DNA from: Paguma larvata
Taxonomy: Eukaryota > Chordata > Mammalia > Carnivora > Viverridae
NCBI GenBank assembly: GCA_030068075.1
Contig: CM057828.1
Coordinates: 109,846,699 to 109,910,698, forward strand
DNA: 64,000 bases
Reading direction: 5' to 3'
Shown: one piece after another, positions 1 to 11,229 of the stretch
Position numbering within the stretch: the first letter of the stretch is position 1
How the letters are laid out: the number at the start of each line of letters is the position of its first letter
Notes under the pieces: generated by a model
Database searches by the model: none
Told to the model about the DNA's origin: nothing
Seen by the model: only the letters and a program-made list of their open reading frames with translations
Program-made: the position numbers and the translations under genes

Positions 1-280
1 TATTTCTGGTGGAAATGTTAATTTGCACAAAATATTTGAAGAATGATTTGGCAACATCCATTAGAGATGAACAAAAGAAAGATAAACACCAGATTATCAA
101 CAGCAGCTATCACCAGGGATGGATAGAAGTTAATAGCATCAGGAAGGGTACATAGGAGGCTTCCACTCCTTGAGCAATACTTAATTTCTTTAAAAAATAT
201 GGATTAAATATGGTAATTTGTCAAATCTTATAAAACAAGGGGTATACATGTGTTTTCTCTTTTAATTTGTGAACTTACCT
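1..280 (+). mobile_element. L1 (LINE-1) ORF2-end/3'UTR fragment, L1ME-like
   Basis: The opening bases resemble the C-terminal part of an old L1 ORF2, including the segment 'ctggtggaaatgttaattt', which in L1 is 'ctggtgggaatgtaaatt'. AT-rich 3'UTR-like sequence follows. It is heavily decayed, truncated by the window edge, and has no open frame. Subfamily is a guess. Confidence 0.5.
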
Positions 281-284
281 GGGT

Positions 285-420
285 CTATTTATTCAAAATG
301 AGCGCCTAGTGTATGCAAAACACTCTTTTAAGACCTGGAGATTGAGCATGGAACAAAAAAGAAAAATCTCCAGCCTCATAAAACTTATATTCTAGAGTGT
401 TTAAAATATGTCATATTTTT
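285..420 (-). mobile_element. L2 LINE 3' end
   Basis: Read on the plus strand this is the reverse of the L2 3' terminus: a stretch like 'tttattcaaaatgagcgcct' is followed by a 'gcaaaacactcttttaagac' block, then 'gcatggaacaaaa' and 'cttatattctagagtg'. These are diverged forms of the usual inverse L2 tail landmarks. It is an ancient, non-coding relic. Confidence 0.65.
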
Positions 421-640
421 AAAAGGAAAAGACTAAGAGAATGATGAAGAAGCGGCTACAACGTTTTTGAGAAAGGTTGGTTGGCACTGTGTAGAGATTC
501 CAGCTGTACTTGGTGATCATCAATTTATGGTGGTTAGAAATCTCTCCAGGAAACTGATTTTCTCTGGTGAGATTCAACTGTCAGATTGCAAGCAAGGAGG
601 AAGAGCAACCAGATTGGTCCAAAGTTGAAGTTTTCGCCAG
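421..640. other. Non-repeat stretch, nothing recognised
   Basis: Mixed-composition DNA between two LINE relics. The part nearest the L2 end could be further, more decayed L2. No open frame, RNA or simple repeat is visible. Confidence 0.4.
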
Positions 641-1902
641 TTAGGGAAGTATAATTAAAAAGCAAAGGTACAGTAAGGATTCAGGGAAGATGGCAGAATA
701 GAAAACATGGGAATGTGTGCTCCCACTTAGACAACAATTGCACTGGCAGAATCTATCCAATGTAACAGTGAAACAACTTCCAAGGGAAGACTTGGACAGT
801 AAATTGTGGTTAAATTCAATCAATTTCAGCCCATAGCATGGTAGCAGCTACACATTTTCCACCTTCCCATCCTCCCAACCTCCCCAAATCACCTTCCCTG
901 ATATTAGCAGGCACATATTTGTTCCTGAAGCAGCTTGCACAACGTTGAGTTGCTGGGGTGAACAATAAGAACTTTGTCCTTCAAATACTGGGGACCTGTG
1001 CATTGATTGCTGATTGTTGCTTCTGACCGCAGTGTGTAGACAAAGAGGCTGGCAGCCATTGTTACAAGCCCTTTGCCTCTGGCTGAAGTGACTTCCAGGG
1101 CATTTAAGTATCCAGTCACTCCCCCTCTTTTATTTTCCTCTTCATCCCCTGTTGGAAGCCAGACATTAAAGACTAGAATATTCAAAAGCAACTGCATATA
1201 CAGGGACCATTAGAAAGTTACCACACATATCCAGGGAAAGGTGAAGACTCAGAAAAGACCTGAGACGATCTTAAGTTTATACTTCAGGCTGACTCTCAGC
1301 ATCGAGACACCATACAAAAATCCAAAGAAAAAAAATTAAAGAAAAGATAAGAAAAAGGAAAGATTTTAAAAACGAGCAAACTTTGGGGAAAGGGAGGAAT
1401 ATGATTTGTAGAGTTGCCACATCATTAGAAGCAGACTTCCAGTTTTAAACAACTGGAACAACAAAATCACAAAAATACAAAGAAATAGGAAAGTATGATC
1501 CAAAGAGAGGAACAAAGCTATCCCAGGGGAAAACCAGATGGTAGACCTACTAAACAAAGATTTAAAACAACTGTCTTAAAGATGCCCAAGAGCTTTATTT
1601 GAAAAAAATTTTTTTAACGTTTATTTATTTTTGAGAGACATAAAGACAGAGTGTGAGCAGGGGAGGGGCAGACACAGAGAGAGAGAGACAGAATCCGAAG
1701 CAGGCTCCAGGCTCTGAGCCATCAGCACAGAGCCCAACATGGGGCTCAAACCCACAGACTGTGAGATCATGACCTGAGCTGAAGTCGGCCACTCAACTGA
1801 CTGAGCCATCCAGATGCCCCCCAAGAGCTTTAAAAAAGATGAGGAGAAAGCCAAGTAAACAATGAAAATATCTATCAAGAGATATAAAATAAAAAAAAAA
1901 AA
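641..1902 (+). mobile_element. L1M 5' region / ORF1-start relic
   Basis: The segment 'gatttaaaacaactgtctta' followed by a 'gagctttaaaaaagatgagg' type stretch matches the 5' part of old mammalian L1 ORF1, which reads roughly 'aatttaaaacaactatgatt'. Upstream is L1M 5'UTR-like sequence. A felid SINE at 1598-1820 splits it. It is joined near 1903 directly to the L1 3' end, so the middle of the element is missing. The left boundary is uncertain. Confidence 0.4.
1598..1820 (-). mobile_element. Felid tRNA-Lys SINE (SINEC_Fc type)
   Basis: This is a full-length minus-strand copy: T-rich tail, purine-rich region, body, then a reversed head ending 'ctgagccatccagatgcccc'. It is flanked by a target duplication 'ccaagagcttta' at 1586-1597 and 1821-1832. 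It inserted into an L1 ORF1-region relic. Confidence 0.95.
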
Positions 1903-2036
1903 TTCTAGCTAGTATGTGGAAGCAACACAAGTGTCCAGATAAGCAAAGTGTACCTCAGAATAGTACTCAGCCTTGAAAATAAAGGAGGTTCTGACACACA
2001 CTGTAACACGGATGAACCTTTTGAATGACATTATAT

Positions 2037-2372
2037 TGCTATGGAAATTCAATGCTGCTTTTATTTCTCAATGATTTAAAGAAATTGAGTAGTTCCAGTG
2101 TGACGTCTTTTCTTTCTTTTCTAAACTGGACTCCTACTGAAGGCATGACTCTATGTATTGGCTACTACAGCATTTCAAAGTTTTTGAGACATTTCTTTAA
2201 ATTTTGTACAACCCCAAATTTTGGTGTTTTGTTTGGATTACAAGTGCAACATTCCTTAATTCTTTCTACTATTTGTCACAATTGTTATTTAAAGAATCAA
2301 GTATGTATTGCATGAAAACATTATGCTCATTTCCTCTTGGTTAAAATCTACTCGAGATAACTGGGGGGAAAA
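2037..2372. other. Unidentified ~335-bp insert within the L1M 3' end
   Basis: The L1 match stops after 'gaatgacattat' and resumes at 'gtgagtgaaataaacc', where an intact L1 would read straight across. The intervening AT-rich sequence matches nothing I recognise. The plus-strand frame at 2025-2315 is open for 96 codons but has no recognisable motif. Confidence 0.4.
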
Positions 2373-2643
2373 ATATGGTGAGTGAAATAAACCAATTACA
2401 AAAAGACAAATACGGTATGATTCCACTTACGTGAAGTACCTAGAGTATTCAAAATCATAGATCTGGCAAGTGAAATAATGATTGCCAGGACTGGAAGGAA
2501 GGGGTATTGGAGAGTTTGTGTTTAATGGGGACAGAGTTACAGTTTTATAAGATGAAAAGAGTTCTTTGTACGAATGGTGGTGATGGTTGCACAACAGTGT
2601 GAATGCACTTGATGCTATTAAACTGTACACTTAAAAGTTGTTA

Positions 2644-2829
2644 GGGGCACCTGGGTGGCTCAGTCGGTTGAGTGACCAACTCTTGATTTTGGCTCAGGTC
2701 ATGATCTCACAGCTGTGAGATCAAGCCCTGTGTTGGGCTTTGCACTGGTATGGAGCCTGCTCGAGATTCTCTCTCTCCTTCTGCCCCTCTCACCCACTTG
2801 CACTCTCTCTCTCTCTCTTAAAAAAAAAA
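2644..2829 (+). mobile_element. Felid tRNA-Lys SINE, long-head variant
   Basis: It starts 'ggggcacctgggtggctcag' and has the longer head variant containing 'accaactcttgattttggct'. The body is short, ending 'cctgctcgagattctctctc', with CT repeats and an A tail. It sits in the last 50 bp of an L1M 3'UTR. No clear target duplication was seen. Confidence 0.9.
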
Positions 2830-2880
2830 GCCGATAATATGGTGAGTTTTATGTTTTGTGTATTTTAACACAAAAAATAT

Positions 2881-3149
2881 TGTGGTCGTGGCGGGGGGGG
2901 GGAGAAGCAAAGGTACAAGGGCTAAGGGAGTGTAGAGTATTTGCAAAAGAATAGTTGAAATAATGAGTCTTGGAATCCAAGCTGAATACGAAGGAAGGAG
3001 AGAAAGATAGGGAGAAAGTGAAAGCTGAGGGGATAGACATTTCACTGAAGTTACAGAAGAGTGAATGATAGTGGGGGTTACCTGAGTGGGCAAGCTGGAA
3101 GGTGCTGTTTGGAGAACTTTCGACTGGTGATTTTGGAGTGGAGCATTTT
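2881..3149. other. Non-repeat stretch with a 10-G run
   Basis: Purine-rich DNA with an uninterrupted run of ten G at 2893-2902. The minus-strand frames here are pyrimidine-biased artefacts. Nothing else is recognised. Confidence 0.4.
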
Positions 3150-3315
3150 TTCCTCTCTTAATGGTATACCCTGGATATTTTCCCCATTTTAAAAGTCATA
3201 GTTCTGTGTCACCCATTTTAGTATAGAATTCCATTTTTTCAGATGTATCATAATTTAATTAACCAATCTCTACTGTAATCAGTTTTAAATTATAGTAAAA
3301 TGTTTATTATTTAAA
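3150..3315 (-). mobile_element. L1ME-type 3'UTR fragment
   Basis: It contains 'tagaattccatttttt' followed by 'catcataatttaatt'-like and 'aaccaatctctact'-like blocks. These are diverged forms of the reversed L1 segment 'agtattccattgtatgg...accataatttatttaacca'. Short and old. Confidence 0.5.
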
Positions 3316-3946
3316 CTAATTATGATCCTTCCAGAAATCCTCATCAAGAAGCCTGTGACTTCCAGAAGGCAGTGGAAGGAGCCCTATCGTTCTAGAGAAA
3401 TTGAAGACCAAAGCTACTGACTGACTTCCTCACTGAGGAGGCACAGACTGGAATATTCCTCTGTACACTCACGTCATGTTGGGAGAGAGATCAGGTTCTT
3501 CTAACTTGCCCATTAATGTATATGGATTACTTAGTTAATGCGATAATATTCACTGAGTTGCTTCTATTTGAAAAGAGCTGTATCAGGAACTGGAAATACA
3601 AAAATGCTGTCCAAAGTAGAAGCTATAATTGATGAGGGCATAAGTTACTACAATGCAAAGTTAAATCAGAGGCAGATTTAGCATGAAGTGAACGAAGCTC
3701 CAGTATTGGTACCCCTCACTTACATGGGCCCCTTCTGAAGCTCTGAGAGAAACCCTATGAAATACTTATGTGGTCACGCATTTTGGTAAACTTTGCATAA
3801 GTGAGAATTCTTTTTTTAACTTCAGTTAAATTGTCTCTTTCCTATCTTGCTTTCTCTACTGTTGAAATGGCCAAGGCCATTTTGAGTCCCAGCAAACAAA
3901 TTGTATTGAGGACACGTTTAGTTGAGTTTATTAAAATATATGTAAG
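3316..3946. other. Mostly unique DNA with an L2-like patch
   Basis: No gene is seen. About 3545-3640 weakly resembles the inverse L2 3' end ('ttcactgagttgcttctatt', then 'ggaactggaaatacaaaaatg'). The rest is unrecognised. Confidence 0.4.
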
Positions 3947-4159
3947 GGGGGCGCCTGGGTGGCTCAGTCTGTTGAGCGTCGACTTCAGCTCAGGTCATGA
4001 TCTCGAGGTCTGTGAGTTCGAGCCCGGCGTCGGGCTCTGTGCTGACGGCTCAGAGCCTGGAGCCTGCTTCACATTCTGTGTCTCCCTCTCTCTCTGCCCC
4101 TCCCCCGCTCATGCTCTGTCTCTCTCTGTCTCAAAAATAAATAAACATTAAAAATATAT
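3947..4159 (+). mobile_element. Felid tRNA-Lys SINE with near-intact pol III boxes
   Basis: Full-length copy with box A-like 'tggctcagtctg' (3960-3971) and box B 'gagttcgagcc' (4014-4024), a CT-rich block, and a tail 'aaataaataaacattaaaaa'. The target duplication ('atatgtaaggg' core) lies at about 3936-3949 and 4160-4173. It is one of the less decayed heads in the window. Confidence 0.95.
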
Positions 4160-4173
4160 ATATATGTAAGGGG

Positions 4174-5130
4174 TCATAAATACTTCATTTTAGAATGACC
4201 TGATTGCTGCACTCGGTGTAGGAGTGATTTCTAGAAACATCTTACTACCCCTGTGCAGATTCATTTGGTTCACAGCTTGATGATATAGAACAGGGGCTTT
4301 ACCATGACAGGAACCCGCCCTGCGGCACTCAGCGCAGGAAGTAGGGGGGACTGGAGGAGACACCAGGGTTTGAAGTGTATGCAGCAAGAAAATAGTCTGT
4401 GGAGAATTCTTCTAGTCAGACACGTAAAGCTGTAGATGGAGGATTGGTTCTCAACAGTGCCTGGTCAGGAATACTCTTAATAACACATTATAAGCTGTTA
4501 TACACTTATACGTGCACGCATTTTTCTTTTTGTTGGTAATTGCACAAAATGAGGCACAACCTGGTGGCAGTACTGTAAAAAGTGAGTCCATCTATATGTG
4601 AAGTTGTATATTCTATTCATTCCAATTATCAACAATAAAAACTGTGACCAGCCATTACAGAAGAAAGGCTGAATTAAATTTCCGTTTTCTCTATAGAAAA
4701 TTCTACAATTAAGTAGCTCCAATGGGCAGTTACTGAATAAAAATGTTATTTTTCTAGATTTTATATTTATTGTATTCATTGACTTGTTAAAATTTGATTT
4801 TGTAGTGATTTCTTTATTCTAAATAAATGTGCACTTTCATATCTAATTTTGATAAGTCACCTTTAACTATTTTTCCTAAAGAGGTCCCCCCAAATTATTT
4901 AAACTTCAGGACCTACAGAAGTTTTTATTAGATCTGCACCAGTACGAAGAAGTGACCATCATGAGAGAAAAATGTAAGGGGGTCTGTAGTTCTTAAAAGG
5001 AAAAAATTATCCATGACAGAGGTGAGCAAAGAAGGGTTTTATCTAAGCTCTGATCAAGGGGAAGAACTTGAATTCAGAGATATGACAAATGGTGTTCTAA
5101 ATGAAAAAGGGAATTCTTCATAACTTTTTT
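4174..5130. other. Unique non-coding stretch
   Basis: AT-leaning DNA. No repeat family, exon or RNA is recognised. The minus-strand 93-codon frame at 4498-4779 has no motif. Confidence 0.4.
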
Positions 5131-5141
5131 TCAAGTTTATA

Positions 5142-5326
5142 CACAGTGTAGTTTTAATGAGTTAAGCATAGGGCTATCCCAATAGCCTTCTACACACACA
5201 TTTACAAACACATCTTAGTGAAAGAAGATCTTGATAGAAAGATGATGTTTTCACAGTGTATTTTCAATGAGTTAAGCATACAGCTATTCCCATAGTCTTC
5301 TTCACATATGTTTACAAATACGTATC
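5142..5326 (+). repeat. Two-copy local tandem duplication, 110-bp period
   Basis: Copy 1 begins at 5142 and copy 2 at 5252, both with 'cacagtgta'. Each continues with 'atgagttaagcata', a 'gctat..cca/ca' segment, 'cttct.cacaca/t' and 'tttacaaa.ac/tac'. About 75 bp of each unit can be aligned by eye with substitutions scattered throughout, so the event is not recent. Confidence 0.75.
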
Positions 5327-5349
5327 TTTTTATTTATGTATTTACTTAC

Positions 5350-5500
5350 TATTTAAAAAATTTTTAATTTTAATTCCAGTTAGTTAACATACAGTATTTC
5401 GTTAGCTTCAAGTGTACAGTGTAGTGATTGAACACTTCCATACATCATCCTGTGCTCATTCTCATAACTTTTAGTAATTTCTATCCCTGGATCTACTTAC
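5350..5500 (-). mobile_element. Carnivore L1 3' end fragment
   Basis: Reads 'ttccagttagttaacataca' followed by 'agtgtacagtgtagtgattg' and 'cttccatacatcatcctgtg', which is the reversed 3'UTR of carnivore L1. A T/A-rich stretch at the left is the decayed poly-A tail. 5'-truncated. Confidence 0.8.
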
Positions 5501-6774
5501 TCAAATACTTGTTTGTCATTGACACACCCCCTTCATGACCTTACATCCTTTCTGATTCCATATCTAAAAACCGTTTCTGCTGGTGTTTTGTGGACATGGG
5601 CTCAAGTAACAGGTTAGCACAAACTTGGTGGGTATTCAAGAAAGCCTTTCTCAGGCTGGGTTCTGGGTAGGAGTCCAAATCTAAAGAAATGTGACAGTTC
5701 TGTAATGTAGTCAAGGTCCTGTTTCATAAATTAGGCCAACATGAACATTACATAAACAAATCAAACTTTATCCCCTGTTATTTAATTATGATATAATTAG
5801 TGAAGAGGAGTTAGAGAGAGTCCTGTTTTTGAGCTCTAGGCTGGAGTCACCCTCAAGCATACAGAGAAAGAGACAATCATAATATGCAGAAAGTCAGGGA
5901 CAAGAAGAGTTTCTCCTATGCAGCAGTGTGTGGCCTAGATATCATCCCATCATACTGTATCCATGACAGGATAGTGTCTGTGCATGTGTGTATGACAGAG
6001 ACACACACACAGAAAGACTGAGAACAGATGAAGACTGAGATCGACCTGCTATGTTCTGCAATGCGTAGGGGATCCCATTTACTTCCAGTTACGTCTTTTC
6101 CCTGTCCAGGACCACTTCTTCCACTGGTAGGCTCAGCCTTCCACAGGTCTGGTGATTCATCAGGCAGTCCCCAGGGGCCCTTGAGTTCGGATGACTCAGT
6201 ATGGGATGAGCTCACTATGAACCTAGCTGACATCAGCGGGGAGAAGACAGCATCACAAACATAGAGAGTCAATCCTGTGGGTCTGAGAAACAAGGTTGGA
6301 GGCAGATCAAACAGCTGAGTCGTTGCTGAGTCATAGAAGGAAGAACCAAGTGCCCTAACTCCTCGAGATGGACATATGGGAGCAATGAATTCTGACAGTT
6401 GACTTCCTTCCTGTCAGGGGCTGATACTACAGGCCCTGCTGAAATGCTGGGCCATCTGACCAGTCATCTGACCAGTTTTTCCCTATCATTGCAACTTCGT
6501 TCCAGTGACTGGCATCCTGCTTTTTGCCAATGACTAATCTTCTTTCCATTCACTCCTGCCTTGGTTTTCTAGGCCCCTCAGGATTGGTGGCTGAGCTCTT
6601 GGATTTCTGAGGCATGTTACCTGCAGCCAGGATGACCCATGTCTGCTTTCCCCAGTGCTGGGATAATTGTATGTGATCCTGGCCAAGCTTCAGTCCATGT
6701 TCCGTCAGTCTCTTGGACATATCCTCCTGTAAGACCTCTGATGGGAATTTAGAAGACACACACTTATGCACTTG
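5501..6774. other. Unique non-coding stretch
   Basis: No repeat or exon is recognised. Short frames on both strands at 5916-6293 and 6028-6264 overlap each other and show no motif or splice context. A direct repeat 'catctgaccag' occurs twice near 6450-6475. Confidence 0.4.
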
Positions 6775-6935
6775 TCAGGTGTTAAACACTGGGGACTTTA
6801 GTATTTGCCATTTAATGCAATTTCCTCCTTACAACTATCCTCCAAGACGGGTATCTGATCTATTTTACAGGTAAGGAAGCAGAGACTCAGAGGTTATATT
6901 TCATGTAGGTTTCACAGACGATCAATTTCGCTCTG
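6775..6935 (+). mobile_element. MIR SINE relic
   Basis: MIR core landmarks appear in order: 'tttaatgcaatttcctcctt', 'tctattttacaggtaaggaa', 'gcagagactcagaggtta'. Ancient mammalian SINE with substitutions throughout. Confidence 0.75.
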
Positions 6936-6989
6936 GTTTTATTCTACTTTATCCTACTTCCATGAAATGTGCTGGCTTTGCCCTTCTTT

Positions 6990-7090
6990 AGAATCAAGGA
7001 TAATAATATCTACGGGAATGTTTTAAGAATTAAATTAAATCCTCAGTATGAAAGTGCCTAATGTTATACTTAACAAATAGCAGTTTCCTT
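6990..7090 (-). mobile_element. MIR relic, reverse orientation
   Basis: It contains 'aaggataataatatctacgg', 'aattaaattaaatcctc' and 'gaaagtgcctaatgtta', which parallels the reversed MIR core ('ggataataatacctacctc', 'gattaaatgagataatg', 'aaagcgcctagcac'). Confidence 0.55.
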
Positions 7091-9608
7091 ATTTCATCCT
7101 ATTCTGACTTAGAAACCCTGGCTCCGCTGAGAGAATTTGGGGTTGGCACACCTCCAACACAGCATCAGAACACATAGTAGGTTGTGGAAGGTGTTGGATG
7201 GACGAATTAATGGATAATTAATGGGAACATTTAAATTCCACTGTGGGTTTGTGAAACCTAAAGACCATCCTTCCCCCCTACCATGTACGCCTTTTGACTG
7301 CCTACTATTTGGGTCCAAAATCTAAATATTAGATCTGCTCTTTCACTGGCTTTCTCTTCACTTACAGCTGATCCTCCTCAGCTCATACTCACCCATCCAC
7401 AAGACCATGCTTATCTGTGTTGTGTGTGCCTTCTTACCAGGTCCCAAGCTCTGCTAGCTTGTCTATGCCTTTTCTTTCTGAGTCACCATCCTGGTATTCT
7501 GGACTAAGGAGACTGAACAAGAGGGACTGTGTTTAGCTGTGTGAGTGGTCCTAAAGGGGCCAGTTAACTAAGATGTAGACTTGCGTAGGACACAGGCAGC
7601 CCTCAGCTATAGCGTGGTTAGATCCAGGCCATGCATGGCCACCTGCTGGCTCAGCACCTTTCCAAATAATTAAGCAATCTACTGAAAGCTTGGAGTTTGG
7701 AATTAGAGAAAAAAGCTTTGGATAGAAGTACAAGTAAGAATTCTATAGAATCTTTTTTTTGCTAGCCAGCAGTTCCATTAAGGAAATTTATCTTAGTGTT
7801 TTTGGAAGCATGAAGATTTTAGTTCAGTCATAGACATTTCCAGCCATTACTCTGTCTTCAGTCAGCAGATTCAAAGGAAGCTAGGAGGGAAAAGCCCAGG
7901 GCCCCATGCCATCTATAAAACCCTGGCACAACGGCAGCCATGCCAGGAAGAGAATGCCTGGCCCCTTCCAACTCTGTTGCACCATTGTTAGGGGTCACAA
8001 GAATAATACCTGGTAATCAAGGCAAGAATTGCCTTTAGATCTTGATTGATCTTCAAAATTAAGAATCTTGGAAAAAAATCCACAGAAAAAAAGTTCCCTG
8101 GAGTAAAGAAGGATGAAGTAATGGAGCAATTCCTTGCCTTTAAAGCTTTCCTTACCACAGCTGAGACCACTGAGTGGACTACCTGGAGACTCGACTGCCC
8201 CAGGCTCTAAGACCGATTCCATTCCTAGTCAGGAAGAACATAGGAAGCCTTTAGGTATATCGCTTTGGGGGCTCAGCATCAAGTCAAGCGTTGCTCTAGC
8301 ACCCTCTCTAACCTGACACTCCTCAATCTGGTAAATGGATTCTTACCTTTTGCTTTGTGGTCAGTTCACACCTGTGACTTAAAAGTTCCAGAACTGCATC
8401 TTTATCTTACTCCTGCACCCCTGGACTCCTCCCTGACTCTGCATTTTTGAAGCTTGCCTTGCTATCACAAGAACTTGCAGGAATAAGACTCCTCCAATGC
8501 TTATCAGGCCTAAAGTAGAATTAGCTTGCTCAGTGCTGAAACTCTCTGTGACAGCCTGCTCTAACCCACCCAGCCAAGTTTTGCACCATAAGCCCACCAA
8601 AGCTCCATCTATCCAGGCCTGATGTTTGTGCCCTGATCATGAAAGAGTAGAATCAGGTAGATTAATTCATCCGTGCCCAACATTTCTATCTGCATGTAGA
8701 AGTCTGGCTTCTAGTTCTGCATGCATTCACTCAAATCAGCCTTCCAAGACCTTGGTACTGCACCATATGCCTTCATTTCAACAAACTAGCCAATTAAGGA
8801 TCTTTAACTGCTGTGAAGCAATAAAAATTTCCCTAAACAATCACTATATAGAGGATCACTTCCAAGACTGAGATTTTGTTATCTCGTTTCAGGCATTCTA
8901 AATTAAGCCCCGGAGAAGCATTTTACTGCTAATAAATAATCACTGGTTGTAATATGTGTTATTGCTGAGATAATAGGTTACATCAATATCTATTCATGTT
9001 ATTGAAAGAGCTGAGAATACTACTCTGTGTCCCAGTATTGAGGAAAAGCAAATGTTAATTTTCGTAGTGTCATGTTTGGTTTAAATTATCTATTCTAAAA
9101 TATAGGCATGCATTCACCTTCAGTATAATGAATTCATTTATTATCCAGCCACATTTGATTTTTATCAAATTTCTCTCCAAAAAAAACCATTTTATACGAT
9201 AGGACACAGAGGATAGGACACATAAGTCTATGACTTATCAGTTGGTAAATAACACATGAAAATTTACTGAGTGTTGATTAAATCTTTACATTTAAAAAAG
9301 GAAAAGGCGCTCTATAATAAGCTTTAAAATTCATGTCTTGGAGGTTTAAAAAATCTTAGTTCATCTTTTGTGTGTTTGTTTTCTCCCTGCTGGGCTACAG
9401 TTCAGAATGTATACATTTTTTTAAATCCTGAATTTGCTATATATGCCAATTTTTAACAAATATTGTCAGTTCTTCATGTGGGAAGTCAAAGCATCTGATT
9501 GACTTTTATGGTTTGATTTGAGTTTTTAATCCGCAAAACAGGATTGCTATAAAATTAACTATTTTCTCCAGTGGTTATTTTAAAGCTTAAAGAAAAGAAA
9601 TTGTTCCA
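7091..9608. other. Unique non-coding stretch (2.5 kb)
   Basis: No repeat family or gene is recognised. Small overlapping frames at 7988-8222, 8134-8450, 8379-8600 and 8626-8871 occur on both strands, have no shared frame structure and carry no motif. Composition becomes AT-rich after 8900. Confidence 0.4.
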
Positions 9609-9830
9609 GGGGCACCAGAGTGGCTCAGTTGGTTAAGCGACCAACTCTTGATTTCAGCTTAGATCGTGATCTTTCGGTTCATGGTTGTTGAGTCCCCTGT
9701 CGGGCTCTGTGCCAGCAGCTTGGATCCTGCTTGGGATTCTTTCTCTCCCCTTCCCTCTATCCCTCCCCCACTCTCTCTTTCTCTCAAAATAAAAAAAAAA
9801 AACTTTAAAGAAATAAACAAATAAATAAAT
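9609..9830 (+). mobile_element. Felid tRNA-Lys SINE, long-head variant
   Basis: Starts 'ggggcaccagagtggctcag', has the head variant 'accaactcttgatttcagct', and ends in a CT-rich block and an A-rich tail with 'aaataaataaataaata'. An imprecise target duplication around 'agttcca/ttgttcca' flanks it (about 9594-9608 and 9829-9841). Confidence 0.9.
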
Positions 9831-9841
9831 AAATAGTTCCA

Positions 9842-10854
9842 AAATAAATTTAGATGGCATAAGACTCACAAAACGATTGACTTTGAGAGACTGTAAAGCT
9901 ACTCTAAAGGTTTTTGTTTCTAATTTTATGATCAAGCACCTGTAAAGACATTTAAATGAGTGAGGATTCATAGGGAATGAACTTGCCATAAATAATATTT
10001 TTTTAATTTAGTAAAATAATTTTAAATTCAAGTTAACCTAGGTAACTAGTTCGATAGTCTAGTGAAATTCATTGTGGCTAAGATATAAATCTGTACTAAG
10101 ATTTCTAAAATAAACACTAAAGCAAACAAATTACAGAAATTATGATGTTAAATAAAAAGGACCTTGAATTTGCTGAAGTTCGTAAAGATGGAACAGGAAA
10201 AGCATTAATACTTGGAAAATCATCTTAAAAGTTTTAGGTTTTCTTTCTAAACCATAGAATGAATTTTAGCTTCTGGAACTGACCACTCCTCTTACTGAAG
10301 CAGCCAGAACGTGAAGGACTAATATCCCAGAGAAAACGGATATTGAGGACAGCTCAACATTTCCTCAACATTTGGCATCACTGGTCTCTGTAAAGCACGT
10401 AATGGATCTTAAGCAGTGCAGGGCAAAGTATAGGTAACTAAATGGAAACAACTGAAACACAGAATGGAATTTTTGACACTCTCATGGTTCTTGGGCAATA
10501 AAAGTGGGATTTCAGAGTCTGTCAAAAGGGGAGGAAGTTCTCGTGAGCAGCCAGGCTTTTGCTTGGGATCACGGGAGGCTGCACCAAACCTGTAGATATG
10601 CCGAGCCTTGTAAAGATCACATCTCTATTTCAAGGCAACTGAAACTGGCTAGATTGCACTCATCTGATCGCATTCTACTTACCTCACAGAGAATAGAGAA
10701 AAGCCTCTTTGGGAAAATAATAGCATCCAAACCCATACATTTTTTTTAAACCAAGATGTTTATCATTAAATAAAATACCATGCATACTAAGAAATAGGAC
10801 GCATATGTGACTCAGACATTGTAGTTATCAGATACTTCTTAAAAACAATGGAGA
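9842..10854. other. Unique AT-rich non-coding stretch
   Basis: No repeat or exon is recognised. The 81-codon plus frame at 10504-10749 lacks any known motif. Confidence 0.4.
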
Positions 10855-11062
10855 GGGGCGCCTGGGTGGCTCAGTCAGCTAAGTGTCTGACTTCAGCTCA
10901 GGTCATGATCTCATGGCTAATGGGTTCAAGCCCTGCATCAGGCCCTGTGCTGATAGCTCAGAGCCTGGAGCCTACTTCAGATTCTGTGTCTCCCTCTCTC
11001 TCTGACCCTCCCTCACTTGCACTCTGTCTCTCTCTCAAAAATAAACAAACATTAAGTTTTGT
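10855..11062 (+). mobile_element. Felid tRNA-Lys SINE
   Basis: Canonical 'ggggcgcctgggtggctcag' start, short-head variant ('ctgacttcagctcagg'), complete body and tail 'aaaaataaacaaacattaag'. A diverged target duplication ('aatggag' core) is at about 10847-10853 and 11069-11075. Confidence 0.93.
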
Positions 11063-11194
11063 TTAAATAATGGAGGTTACTATGTTAAAAATGTTAAAAT
11101 AAAGACAGAAAATTTTACAAAAGTACTGAATCTAAAACAAAGATCAGGTGGAAATTCAAAAACCAAAATATAATAATGTAAATCTGTAAATAGA

Positions 11195-11229
11195 TTTTAT
11201 AATTAATTAATTTTATAATTAATTATAAA
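11195..11229. repeat. Perfect 13-bp inverted repeat with 8-bp loop
   Basis: 'tttataattaatt' at 11196-11208 is the exact reverse complement of 'aattaattataaa' at 11217-11229. The same stretch also contains a 16-bp-period direct repeat of 'ttttataattaatta'. It is an AT-rich palindrome able to form a small hairpin; a function is not implied. Confidence 0.8.

Larger units (their letters stand above)
1905..2880 (+). mobile_element. L1M ORF2 end and 3'UTR
   Basis: Landmarks run in L1 order: 'ggaagcaacacaagtgtcca', 'atgaacctt', 'gtgagtgaaataaacc', 'gtatgattccactta', 'gatggtggtgatggttgcac' and 'aaactgtacacttaaaag'. The terminal A/T-rich segment continues beyond a SINE at 2644-2829, up to about 2880. 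An unidentified insert occupies about 2037-2372. No coding potential remains. Confidence 0.75.

Noticed and set aside
3947..4024. Possible tRNA-Lys gene
   Set aside because: The tRNA-like head is the 5' part of a SINE with body, CT block, A-rich tail and target duplications. The same head recurs 24 times.
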